A stretch of DNA of 43,119 nt, taken from positions 1-43,119 of the forward strand of contig NZ_BDBB01000056.1 of NCBI RefSeq assembly GCF_001612765.1, given 5' to 3'. Below, piece by piece: positions 8,832 to 16,414 of the stretch. Positions within the stretch are counted from its first letter, which is position 1. Every line of letters begins with the position of its first letter. Under the pieces are notes generated by a model. The model did not search any database. It saw nothing but the letters and a program-made list of their open reading frames with translations, and had not been told where the DNA came from. Source of the stretch: Nocardia arthritidis NBRC 100137. Lineage in GTDB: Bacteria; Actinomycetota; Actinomycetes; Mycobacteriales; Mycobacteriaceae. The position numbers were made by a program, and so were the translations under genes.

Positions 8832-10117
8832 CGGCGCTGCTCGACGTCGTCCAGCGCGGCGATCGCGCGTGCGGTGGCGTCGGCGACCCGCGTCTGCGCA
8901 CCGTCACCGATCGCGATGAGGAACTCCGTCAGCGCCCGCCACAGCCCTTCCCTGCCCCCGACCGGCCCGATCCGGTCGGACAGATCGAAGGTGCTGCGGG
9001 CGGCGAGTTCCCGCGCCGAGGGCGCCAGCAGCGGCGAGTAGTCGGCCTCGGTGCGCAGGTTCGGCGCGAGGAAACCACCGTAGCGCTGGATCCACGGCAG
9101 CGGGGCGCGGTCCCCGGCCAGTTTCTCGACCAGTTCGCCGGCGCGCGGGTTCGCCTGCTGCGTCACCACGATCACGTCGCCGCCGACGATCTTCGGCCGC
9201 ACCGACGCGGCGGTCACCGCCGGGAACGGCACGACGCCTACGGCGTCTTCGACCTCGCGCCCGGAGGCGCGGACCGCGCTGCGCACGATGGGTTCGGCGA
9301 AGTCGGGGGCGATGACCGCCGCGGCGCGGCGGTGCTGGAACACATCCCGGACAGCGTCGGAGAATTGCCTGGTCAATGCGACGCCGACGCCACCGGGGAA
9401 GGCGTGGCGTTGCCCCCACAACACCCCCAGGTGCCCGAACGCGGCGCGCACCGCCGGGTTGTCCCACTCGCGGCTGTCCTTGGAGGCCAATTCGTCGTAG
9501 ATGCGCGGGGATTCGGCGAGCAACACGTTCTCGAAGAAGTCGGTCAGCACCCATCCGTCGGCGGCGGCCAGCGCGAGCAGGCGGATCGGCGTCTGGGCGA
9601 GCACCTCCATCCGGTCGACCCAGTCCCCGAGCATCCAGGCGGCCGGTTCACCCAGGCCGTGGGTGGTGAACTGCTGGCGGTCGAACCACACCAGCGACTT
9701 GTCCGCGGCTTTGAACGGCACACCGTAGAGCCGATCCTCGTAGCGCAGCAACTGTTGCCAGGGCTGGGCGTAGCGGGGGCCGAGTTCGTCGGTCCACACC
9801 GTTTCGGCGACAGGCCGCAGTTCGTGTCGTTCGGCGAGTTCGCGCACCCGCCCTGCCTGCGGAAGCAACACCACGTCCGGCGCGGACCGGCCGCCTGCGG
9901 TGAACGCGGTGTCGGTGTTGTCGCCGAGGGGGATCACTTCGACCGCGAAGCCGAGGTCCAGTCCGGCCAGCACGGTGTGGAAGGCCGCCAATTCCTGCCC
10001 GCTCCAGGACACCCCCACGCGCACCGCGTCGGAGCTGCCCAACAGCAGATCCGGCGCGCACGCGGCGGCCAGCGGGAGGACCATTCCCGCTTGCAGCAAC
10101 GCTCTGCGCGTGCTCAT
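8828..10117 (-). CDS. Extracellular solute-binding lipoprotein, family 1
   Basis: The product is 429 aa, normal for family 1 solute-binding proteins. MSTRRALLQAGMVLPLAAAC ends in a lipobox (LAAAC), preceded by a twin-arginine-like STRRALL start. Family features include the middle PQAGRVRELAERHELRPV, the hinge YGVPFKAADKSLVWFDRQQF and the conserved GGDVIVV. GGGGGT lies before the ATG. It is the first gene of the binding protein, double permease, TPR set. Ligand (sugar or glycerol phosphate type) is inferred from family only. Confidence 0.85.
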   Translation of the reverse strand: MSTRRALLQAGMVLPLAAACAPDLLLGSSDAVRVGVSWSGQELAAFHTVLAGLDLGFAVEVIPLGDNTDTAFTAGGRSAPDVVLLPQAGRVRELAERHELRPVAETVWTDELGPRYAQPWQQLLRYEDRLYGVPFKAADKSLVWFDRQQFTTHGLGEPAAWMLGDWVDRMEVLAQTPIRLLALAAADGWVLTDFFENVLLAESPRIYDELASKDSREWDNPAVRAAFGHLGVLWGQRHAFPGGVGVALTRQFSDAVRDVFQHRRAAAVIAPDFAEPIVRSAVRASGREVEDAVGVVPFPAVTAASVRPKIVGGDVIVVTQQANPRAGELVEKLAGDRAPLPWIQRYGGFLAPNLRTEADYSPLLAPSARELAARSTFDLSDRIGPVGGREGLWRALTEFLIAIGDGAQTRVADATARAIAALDDVEQRR

Positions 10118-10239
10118 CGACCCCCGATGTCATTGCGTGGCAATCGAACCCGATTATGCGGCAAAGCCGTCACGCCGGTGGGCACTTCGCGATCTTCGTC
10201 CGCCGCAAAACTCCCATGCGTGGCGGCGGCTGCCGCTGC

Positions 10240-10245
10240 TACCGT
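10240..10245 (+). promoter_or_regulatory. Possible -10 element for a leaderless thrS leader transcript
   Basis: TACCGT matches the TANNNT pattern and ends seven bases before the GTG at 10253. If used, the RNA would begin at or next to that GTG, making the leader peptide leaderless, a common arrangement in actinobacteria. No convincing -35 was found. The call is tentative. Confidence 0.35.
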
Positions 10246-10252
10246 CATCGGT

Positions 10253-10303
10253 GTGAAGCGCGCTGCTGCGACGACGACGCCGGAACCCGTCCCGGCGCGC
10301 TGA
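10253..10303 (+). CDS. Putative thrS leader peptide with three consecutive Thr codons
   Basis: GTG at 10253 opens a 16-codon frame, MKRAAATTTPEPVPAR, ending in TGA. Codons 7-9 are ACG ACG ACG, three threonines in a row, 106 bases upstream of a threonyl-tRNA synthetase gene. There is no Shine-Dalgarno sequence, but a TACCGT element suggests a leaderless start. Peptide leaders rich in the cognate amino acid are the sensors of ribosome-mediated attenuation. The sequence is as stated; translation and regulation are inferred from placement and from the RNA pairings downstream. Confidence 0.5.
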   Translation: MKRAAATTTPEPVPAR

Positions 10304-10383
10304 TCCACGTTTGTCCGAGCCCGGGGCGAGTGCCCTGGGGCTTCGTCTCGTGGTCACTCGCCCGCTGTTGACGAGGAGACCAC
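10288..10383 (+). promoter_or_regulatory. Competing RNA stems in the thrS leader, possible translational attenuator
   Basis: Four segments can pair alternately. Segment 1 (10288-10295, inside the leader peptide) pairs with 10321-10328 over 8 bases with one G-U. Stem A is 10318-10327 with 10332-10342 (about 10 pairs, one bulge, GAGT loop). Stem B is GGGCGAGTG (10324-10332) with CACTCGCCC (10355-10363), 9 perfect pairs. Stem C is GTGGTC-A-CTCG (10350-10360) with CGAG-GA-GACCAC (10372-10383); it encloses the thrS ribosome binding site GAGGAG (10373-10378). B excludes C, and segment 1 pairing excludes A and B. No T-box core was found. Mechanism inferred. Confidence 0.5.
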
Positions 10384-10384
10384 C

Positions 10385-11605
10385 ATGCCCGACCATCGCA
10401 TCCTCGGCCGTGCGCTGAATCTGTTCGACACCGACCCGCTGATCGGCGCCGGCCTGCCGTTCTGGCTGCCGGACGGTGCCGCCGTGCGGCAAGCCCTGGA
10501 GGACTACATCCGCGCCGCCGAACGCCGCGGGGGCTATCGCCATGTGTATTCGCCGGTGCTCGGCAAACGCGAACTCTACGAGATTTCCGGGCACTGGGGG
10601 CATTACCGGGAAGATATGTTCCCGCCGATGGATCTCGGCGGCGAGCAAGTGGTGTTGCGCCCGAGCCTGTGCCCGCACCATGCGCTGCTGTTTCGCTCCC
10701 GCGCACACAGCTATCGCGAACTGCCGTTGCGGATCGCCGAACTGGGTGGCATGTATCGCTCCGAACTGTCCGGCGTGCTGGGCGGATTGACCCGGGTACG
10801 GGGGATCCAGCTCAACGACGCGCATATCTTCTGCACCCGCGATCAAGCCGCCGCCGAGGTCGCCGGCGCGCTGGCGATGATCGCCGACGCCTATGCCGCG
10901 CTGGACATCCGTGCCGCCCGCTACCGGTTGTCGCTGCCCGGGCCCGGTGGGAAATACGTTGCCGCGCCGCCATTGTGGGAGCGGTCGATCACCTTGCTCG
11001 CTGCGGTCCTGGACGACTGCGGCCTCGGATACGACGCGGTCGAAGGCGAGGCCGCGTTCTACGGGCCGAAGATCGACGTGCAAGTCCGGGACAGCGCGGG
11101 ACGGGAGTCCACCCTGTCCACCGTGCAGGTCGATTTCCATCAACCCGAGCAGTTCGACCTGCGCTACACCGGCGCCGACGGCGCCGCGCACCGGCCGGTC
11201 ATGGTGCACCGCAGCATCGTCGGCAGCGTCGAGCGGGCCGTGGCCCACCTGATCGAGTGCCACGGCGGCCGGTTCCCGGCCTGGCTGGCGCCGACCCAGT
11301 TGGTCGTGTTGCCGGTGACCGAGGCCCAGCAGGCAGCCGCCGCGCAGTTCGAGCGCCGCTGCCGCGACCTCGGGCTGCGCGTGGTGGTCGCGCCGCCGGA
11401 TCGCGGCAGCCTCGGCTCACGCATCCGCGATCACCGCCTCGTGCCGTATTCGGCGATCATCGGCGCGGAGGAGGCCGCAGCCGGCAGGGTGGCGTTGCGC
11501 CTGCGCGACGGCCGCCGCCTCGCCCCGTTGGCGGCCGCCGAAGCGCTCGGCCGCATCGGTGCTCTGCTGGCTGTCCATAGCGCCGAACTGTGGGACGTGG
11601 CGTGA
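10385..11605 (+). CDS. thrS: Minimal threonyl-tRNA synthetase paralogue (no TGS or editing domain)
   Basis: The product is 406 aa, against about 640-690 for housekeeping bacterial ThrRS. It starts directly in the class II catalytic core and ends in the anticodon-binding domain (about 310-400, LAPTQLVVLPVTEAQ onward). Core motifs are intact: LRPSLCPHH with the zinc Cys, motif 2 region SYRELPLRIAELGGMYRSE, LTRVRGIQLNDAHIF with the zinc His, AAFYGPKIDVQVRD, and motif 3 PVMVHRSIVGSVER with the third zinc His. The N-terminal TGS and Ser-editing domains are absent. Aminoacylation is likely; proofreading of Ser-tRNA must come from another protein. Possible roles are a starvation or resistance copy, or a non-canonical aminoacyl donor. 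Confidence 0.85.
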   Translation: MPDHRILGRALNLFDTDPLIGAGLPFWLPDGAAVRQALEDYIRAAERRGGYRHVYSPVLGKRELYEISGHWGHYREDMFPPMDLGGEQVVLRPSLCPHHALLFRSRAHSYRELPLRIAELGGMYRSELSGVLGGLTRVRGIQLNDAHIFCTRDQAAAEVAGALAMIADAYAALDIRAARYRLSLPGPGGKYVAAPPLWERSITLLAAVLDDCGLGYDAVEGEAAFYGPKIDVQVRDSAGRESTLSTVQVDFHQPEQFDLRYTGADGAAHRPVMVHRSIVGSVERAVAHLIECHGGRFPAWLAPTQLVVLPVTEAQQAAAAQFERRCRDLGLRVVVAPPDRGSLGSRIRDHRLVPYSAIIGAEEAAAGRVALRLRDGRRLAPLAAAEALGRIGALLAVHSAELWDVA

Positions 11606-11669
11606 TCCCGAAGCGCTGGATCGCCAGTGGCCGCGTCCGCCCGCTGGCGGGATCACCTTCGTGTAAGCC

Positions 11670-11725
11670 TTGTCACAGCGTGGTACACGAGCGTACCGTG
11701 CGTGTGGTACATCGAAGTACCACAC
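11670..11725 (+). promoter_or_regulatory. P450 operon promoter with tandem palindromic operators
   Basis: A TTGTCA -35 (11670-11675) and a TACCGT -10 (11694-11699) are 18 bases apart. A first imperfect palindrome GGTAC-ACGAGC-GTACC (11682-11697) overlaps the spacer and -10. A second, perfect one, GTGTGGTAC-ATCGAA-GTACCACAC (11702-11725), lies immediately downstream. Both share the GGTAC-N6-GTACC core with centres about 24 bases apart. The likely ligand-controlled repressor is the TetR gene at the end of the operon; that link is inference. Confidence 0.6.
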
Positions 11726-11739
11726 GAGGAGGTGGGCTT

Positions 11740-13083
11740 ATGCCCGCTGTGCGACTTCCCGACGGGCCATCCACCCCGGCGATCGTGCAGAACCTGCAGA
11801 TCCTGACCGGGCGCACCCGGACCTGGCGCCGCATGCACGACCGTTACGGATCGGCCTTCACCATCCAGATGCCCCGATTCGGACGGTCGGTCGTGCTCGC
11901 CGACCCCGCCGAGATCAAAGCCCTGTTCACCGCGAGCGCCGATCTCGTCGACAACATCGACATCAACCTCGGCCAGTTCCTCGGGCCGGGTTCGTTGTTC
12001 GCCCTTACCGGCGCCGAACACCGCAAGCAGCGCAAACTGCTCACCCCGCCCTTCCACGGCCGCAGGCTGACCGTGTACGAATCGCTGATCGAAGCCGAAA
12101 CCGTTCGCGAGATGGCGTCGTGGCCGTCGGGCCGCGAGTTCGCGACGATGGACTCGATGATGCGGATCACGCTGAACGTGATCCTGCGGGCGGTGTTCGG
12201 CGCCGAGGGAGTGGAATTCGAGCAACTGCGCGAGCTGCTGCCCAAACTCGTCCTGATCGGATCGGCCCTGGCCGCGATCCCGGTACCCAAGCGGGCGCTG
12301 GGCAGATTCGGTCCCTGGTCCCGGTTCGCGCAATATCGCCGCCGCTACGACGAGATCGTCGGCATGCTCATCGACCGCGCGGTCCGCGACGGAATCGACG
12401 AGCGCGACGACGTGCTGGCGATGATGCTGCAAGCCCGCTACGACGACGGCTCCGCCATGTCGCGCAGCGAGATCGCCGACGAATTGCTCACCCTGCTCAC
12501 CGCTGGGCACGAGACGACGGCGACGACATTGTCGTGGACGATCGAGCGGCTGCGCAGGCACCCGGAAATCCTGCGCCGCTTGGTCGCCGAAGCCGATGCC
12601 GGGGGCTCGCAGTTGCGCGAGGCGACACTGCTGGAGGTACAGCGCGTGCGCCCGGTCATCGACGCCACCATTCGCCAGGTCCGGGCCGACTCGTTGCCGC
12701 TGGGCCGCTGGACGTTGCCGAAAGGGCAGAAGGTCCTGGTCAGCATCCGGCTGATGCACGACAACGAGCAGCTGTTCCCGAATGCCCGCGCCTTCGACCC
12801 CGATCGTTTCCTCGGCGTGCGGCCCGGCACATTCAGCTGGATCCCGTTCGGCGGCGGCAGCCGCCGGTGCATCGGCGCCGCGTTCGCCACGATGGAGATG
12901 AACGTCGTGCTGCGCACCCTGCTGCGGGATTTCACGCTGGAGCCGACAGACGCCCGCGACGAACGCGCGCACTTCCGCGGCGTCGCCCTCGCCCCGGCCG
13001 AGAAGGGCCGCGCCGTCGTGCACCGACGCACCCCGCGACCCGGTGTCCCGGCGCTCGACCGCGCCGCCGAGGCGACGGCATGA
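11740..13083 (+). CDS. Cytochrome P450
   Basis: The ATG follows a strong AGGAGGTGGG and sits directly behind the double operator; a longer frame would run through the promoter. The product is 447 aa. Motifs: I-helix oxygen-binding AGHETT (255-260), ExxR as E299-VQ-R302, and heme loop FGGGSRRCIG (370-379) with Cys377 as the thiolate ligand. The length and loop resemble class I bacterial P450s of the CYP110/CYP138-like group in actinobacteria. It needs external ferredoxin and reductase; none is encoded here. First gene of a four-gene oxidative operon. Confidence 0.93.
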   Translation: MPAVRLPDGPSTPAIVQNLQILTGRTRTWRRMHDRYGSAFTIQMPRFGRSVVLADPAEIKALFTASADLVDNIDINLGQFLGPGSLFALTGAEHRKQRKLLTPPFHGRRLTVYESLIEAETVREMASWPSGREFATMDSMMRITLNVILRAVFGAEGVEFEQLRELLPKLVLIGSALAAIPVPKRALGRFGPWSRFAQYRRRYDEIVGMLIDRAVRDGIDERDDVLAMMLQARYDDGSAMSRSEIADELLTLLTAGHETTATTLSWTIERLRRHPEILRRLVAEADAGGSQLREATLLEVQRVRPVIDATIRQVRADSLPLGRWTLPKGQKVLVSIRLMHDNEQLFPNARAFDPDRFLGVRPGTFSWIPFGGGSRRCIGAAFATMEMNVVLRTLLRDFTLEPTDARDERAHFRGVALAPAEKGRAVVHRRTPRPGVPALDRAAEATA

Positions 13084-13985
13084 GCGAGCGATTCGCCGAC
13101 GTCGGCGGCGGCGTCACCCTGGCCTACGAGCAGTACGGCACGGGCGGGATCCCGCTTCTCCTGGTCGCCGGGCTCGGCCAGCAACTCCACGACTGGCCCG
13201 ACGGGTTGTGCGAGCTCCTGGTGGCGCGTGGATACCACGTCATCCGTTTCGACAATCGCGACGTGGGCCGCTCGACGCACGGCGACTTCCCGCCACCGGG
13301 CCCGGTCGATCTCCTGGCCCGGCGCTGGCACCGCGATCAGTACACGCTGGCCGATCTGGCCGCCGACACCGTGGGCCTGCTCGACGCGCTCGAGCTGCCC
13401 CGGGCGCATCTGGTCGGTATGTCGATGGGCGGCATGATCGCCCAGACCGTCGCCGCCCGCCATCCCGTCCGGGTCGGTTCATTGACCTCGATCATGTCCA
13501 CCACCGGCGCCGCGCGCGTCGGGCGCCCGGCGTGGTCGACCTGGAGGTTGATGCTCAGCAGACCTGCCCGCACCCGCGACGAGCACATCGACCGGGCCGT
13601 GCGCATATACCGGCACATCCGGTCGGCCGCATACCCGTTCGACGAGTCCGCGGTGCGCGCGACGGCGGCCAGGACCTGGGACCGGGATCCCGCCCCCGCC
13701 GCGGGCGTCGGTCGTCAGTTGGCAGGCATCCTGAAATCCGGTGACCGGACCGCTGAACTGCGCGCGGTGACCGCCCCGACACTGGTCCTGCACGGTGACC
13801 GCGACCTCATGGTCGCACCGACCGGCGCGACCGCGACCGCTCGCGCGATCTCCGGCGCACGCCTGCACACCCTGGCGGGCATGGGCCACGACCTGCCCGC
13901 CGCGGTGTGGCCGAGTCTCGCCGACCTCATCCACGAACACATCCGCACCTCTGAAACCAGGAGCATCGATGCCCCGCACCCGTAG
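13080..13985 (+). CDS. Alpha/beta hydrolase
   Basis: The product is 301 aa, coupled to the P450 by ATGA overlap. The fold is clear: HG-equivalent LVAGLGQQ (oxyanion loop), nucleophile elbow GMSMG with Ser115, acid in LHGDRDLMV, and His in LAGMGHDLP. The closest family style is the esterase/peroxidase-like group (LipR, haloperoxidase). It ends inside the start of the SDR gene (17-base overlap). In the operon it could cleave the ester made by the downstream Baeyer-Villiger-type monooxygenase, which is inference from order and family. Confidence 0.9.
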   Translation: MSERFADVGGGVTLAYEQYGTGGIPLLLVAGLGQQLHDWPDGLCELLVARGYHVIRFDNRDVGRSTHGDFPPPGPVDLLARRWHRDQYTLADLAADTVGLLDALELPRAHLVGMSMGGMIAQTVAARHPVRVGSLTSIMSTTGAARVGRPAWSTWRLMLSRPARTRDEHIDRAVRIYRHIRSAAYPFDESAVRATAARTWDRDPAPAAGVGRQLAGILKSGDRTAELRAVTAPTLVLHGDRDLMVAPTGATATARAISGARLHTLAGMGHDLPAAVWPSLADLIHEHIRTSETRSIDAPHP

Positions 13986-14826
13986 GCCCCTGTCCGGCCG
14001 CCCGGTGATGATCACCGGCGCGGCCTCCGGCATCGGCCGCAGTCTCGCCCGATCGCTGTCGGCCACAGGCTCCCCCGTCGCGATCGCCGATATCGATCAG
14101 GCCGGGCTGAAGGAAACCGCCGCCGCGCTCACCGGCCCGGTACTGACCCGGGTCCTGGACGTGCGCGACGCCGCCGACCAGCTCGCCTTCGCCGACGAGG
14201 TCCGCGACTGGCTGACCGCGCCACTGGCGGCGGTGTTCAACAACGCCGGTGTCGCGGTCTCGGCCTCGGTGCTCGACGCCGTTCCCGAGGACGACGAATG
14301 GCTGCGGCGGATCAACTTCGACGGAGTCGTCAACGGCACGCGCGCCTTCCTGCCCATCCTCGTCGAGCAGGATCACGGCGTCATCGTCAACACCTCGAGC
14401 GTGTTCGGGTTGCTCGGCATGCCCAACCAAAGCGCCTACTGCGCGGCGAAATTCGCGGTGCGCGGCTTCACCGACGCCCTGCGCCAGGAACTGCGCGGCA
14501 CCGGTGTGTCCGCGGTGAACGTCCATCCCGGCGGTATCAGCACCAACATCGCGCGCAACGCCCGGGTCCGCAAGGACCCCGAGGGCCGGGGCCGCACGCA
14601 CGAGCAGATGGCGGCGGAATTCGAGGCGCTGACGCTCACCACGCCGGAGAAAGCGGCCGAAATCATCCGCCGCGGCGTCGAACACGGCAAGTCCCGCATC
14701 CTCGTCGGACCCGACGCCTATCTGTTCGACCTCTTGGCGCGGGTGACGCCCACCCACTACTACGGTGTGGTCGCGCTGCTCGAGCGCCGCCTGCGTAACC
14801 GCGACACCACGGGAGCACCGGCATGA
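13969..14826 (+). CDS. Short-chain dehydrogenase/reductase (SadH-like)
   Basis: The start MPRTRRPLSGRPVMITG is chosen for its AGGAG. The product is 285 aa. NAD(P)-binding TGAASGIG (16-23), NNAG (91-94), Ser143, Tyr157 and Lys161 form a complete classical SDR active site (YCAAK). The extended C-terminus (LLARVTPTHYYGVVALLER) is like SadH/Rv3085 of the mycobacterial mymA operon. Overlaps on both sides show tight coupling. Likely role: oxidation of an alcohol to the ketone used by the monooxygenase, or the reverse. Confidence 0.9.
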   Translation: MPRTRRPLSGRPVMITGAASGIGRSLARSLSATGSPVAIADIDQAGLKETAAALTGPVLTRVLDVRDAADQLAFADEVRDWLTAPLAAVFNNAGVAVSASVLDAVPEDDEWLRRINFDGVVNGTRAFLPILVEQDHGVIVNTSSVFGLLGMPNQSAYCAAKFAVRGFTDALRQELRGTGVSAVNVHPGGISTNIARNARVRKDPEGRGRTHEQMAAEFEALTLTTPEKAAEIIRRGVEHGKSRILVGPDAYLFDLLARVTPTHYYGVVALLERRLRNRDTTGAPA

Positions 14827-16331
14827 GCGAACACCTCGACGTCCTGATCGTCGGCGCAGGCCTGTCCGGTATCGGCGCGGCCCACCACCTGCAGGCGGCG
14901 TTCCCCGCCCGCAGCTACGCGATCCTCGAAGCACGCGACGACCTCGGCGGCACCTGGGATCTGTTCCGCTACCCCGGCGTGCGCTCGGACTCCGACATGC
15001 ACACTCTCGGATACCGGTTCCGCCCGTGGACTCGAGCCGAGGCCATCGCCGACGGTCCCGCCATCCTGCGCTACATCCGCGACGCCGCCGCCGACGCCGG
15101 CATCGACCGATTCATCCGCTACGGGCATCGGGTGACCGAAGCGTCCTGGTCCAGCGCCGAGTCCCGCTGGACCGTCCTGGCCGAACACGACGGCGACACG
15201 CGCGTGATCACCTGCGACTTCCTGCTCGTGTGCAGCGGCTACTACCGCTACGACGAGGGCTACACACCGCATTTCGCCGGCGTCGAGGACTTCGCCGGCC
15301 GACTGGTGCATCCGCAGCACTGGCCCCAGGACCTGGACTGCGCGGGCAAGCGGGTGGTCGTCATCGGCAGCGGCGCCACCGCCGTGACCCTGGTACCGGC
15401 CTTGGCCCGGACCGCCGCACAGGTGACGATGCTGCAGCGCTCGCCCACCTACATCCTGCCCGTCCCCGCCCGCGACACCGTGGCCGACCGGCTGCGGCGA
15501 CTGCTGGGCCCGCGGCGCGCATACACGGTCGTCCGCTGGAAGAACGTGCTGATCAGCACGCTGATCTACCAGTTCAGCAGGCGGCGGCCCCGGCAGATGC
15601 GGAAGTTCATCCGCGATCTGACCGTGAAGCAACTGCCCGACGGTTACGACGTCGACACCCACTTCAAACCGTCCTACCAGCCGTGGGATCAGCGGCTGTG
15701 CTTGGTGCCCGACGGGGATTTGTTCCGCGCGATCCGCGACGGCCGAGCCACGGTGGTCACCGATCGCATCGACACGTTCACCGCGACCGGGCTGCGCCTG
15801 GCCTCCGGGCGCGAACTCGACGCCGACGTGGTGGTGACTGCCACCGGCCTGCGACTGCTCGCACTCGGCGGCATCCGGCTCGCGGTGGACGGACACGAGG
15901 TCGCGCTGCCCCAGACCATGGCCTACAAGGGAATGATGCTCAGTGGAGTACCGAACTTCGCCTTCACCATCGGCTACACCAACGCGTCCTGGACGCTGAA
16001 AGCCGATCTGGTCAGCGAGTTCGTCTGCCGGTTGCTGCGACACATGGACGCGGGCGGCTACCGGCAGACCACCCCGTGGCCGGACCCTGCCGTGGCGCCC
16101 GAGCCACTGCTGGACTTCCCGGCCGGCTACGTGCTGCGCGACATCGACCGCTTCCCCAAGGCGGGCTCCCGGGCCCCGTGGCGGCTGGGGATGAGCTACG
16201 GCCACGATGTGCTCACCCTGCGCTATGGCCGCATCGACGACGGCACCATCCGCTTCACCGGCGCGGACGCACCGGCCGACGATGCCCATGCCGTGGTGCG
16301 GGGGCGCGATCCTGGGCAGGTGACGGCCTGA
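14823..16331 (+). CDS. Flavin-containing (Baeyer-Villiger type) monooxygenase, MymA/EthA-like
   Basis: The product is 502 aa. FAD site GAGLSG (11-16), the signature GGTWDLFRYPGVRSDSDMHT (43-61) shared with EthA/MymA, fingerprint FAGRLVHPQHWP (157-168) of the FxGxxxHxxxW type, and NADPH site GSGATA (182-187). ATGA overlap with the SDR gene. The order resembles the mycobacterial mymA cluster (FMO, hydrolase, SDR) with a P450 added and a TetR replacing VirS. Predicted to insert oxygen into a ketone, possibly a lipid or terpenoid. EthA relatives also activate thioamide drugs; whether this one does is not known. Confidence 0.92.
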   Translation: MSEHLDVLIVGAGLSGIGAAHHLQAAFPARSYAILEARDDLGGTWDLFRYPGVRSDSDMHTLGYRFRPWTRAEAIADGPAILRYIRDAAADAGIDRFIRYGHRVTEASWSSAESRWTVLAEHDGDTRVITCDFLLVCSGYYRYDEGYTPHFAGVEDFAGRLVHPQHWPQDLDCAGKRVVVIGSGATAVTLVPALARTAAQVTMLQRSPTYILPVPARDTVADRLRRLLGPRRAYTVVRWKNVLISTLIYQFSRRRPRQMRKFIRDLTVKQLPDGYDVDTHFKPSYQPWDQRLCLVPDGDLFRAIRDGRATVVTDRIDTFTATGLRLASGRELDADVVVTATGLRLLALGGIRLAVDGHEVALPQTMAYKGMMLSGVPNFAFTIGYTNASWTLKADLVSEFVCRLLRHMDAGGYRQTTPWPDPAVAPEPLLDFPAGYVLRDIDRFPKAGSRAPWRLGMSYGHDVLTLRYGRIDDGTIRFTGADAPADDAHAVVRGRDPGQVTA

Positions 16332-16414
16332 CCGCGCACCGGTGCGCGGCACCCGCACGCGGTGTGCCTCGGGCCGGGCGTGGTGACCCGAGCGGAGAAA
16401 CTAGCCTGATTCTC

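Noticed and set aside
8822..10303. Long plus-strand open frame, 493 aa
   Set aside because: Antisense to the solute-binding protein. Only its last 17 codons, which run from the GTG at 10253 as the thrS leader peptide, are of interest.
10253..10384. T-box riboswitch for thrS
   Set aside because: The conserved T-box bulge (GGTGGNACCGCG-like) and specifier stem were not found; the peptide-leader model fits better.
11653..13023. Minus-strand open frame, 456 aa
   Set aside because: Antisense shadow of the P450 gene, low-complexity composition, no motif.
14760..16358. Minus-strand open frame, 532 aa
   Set aside because: Antisense to the flavin monooxygenase, whose motifs are complete.
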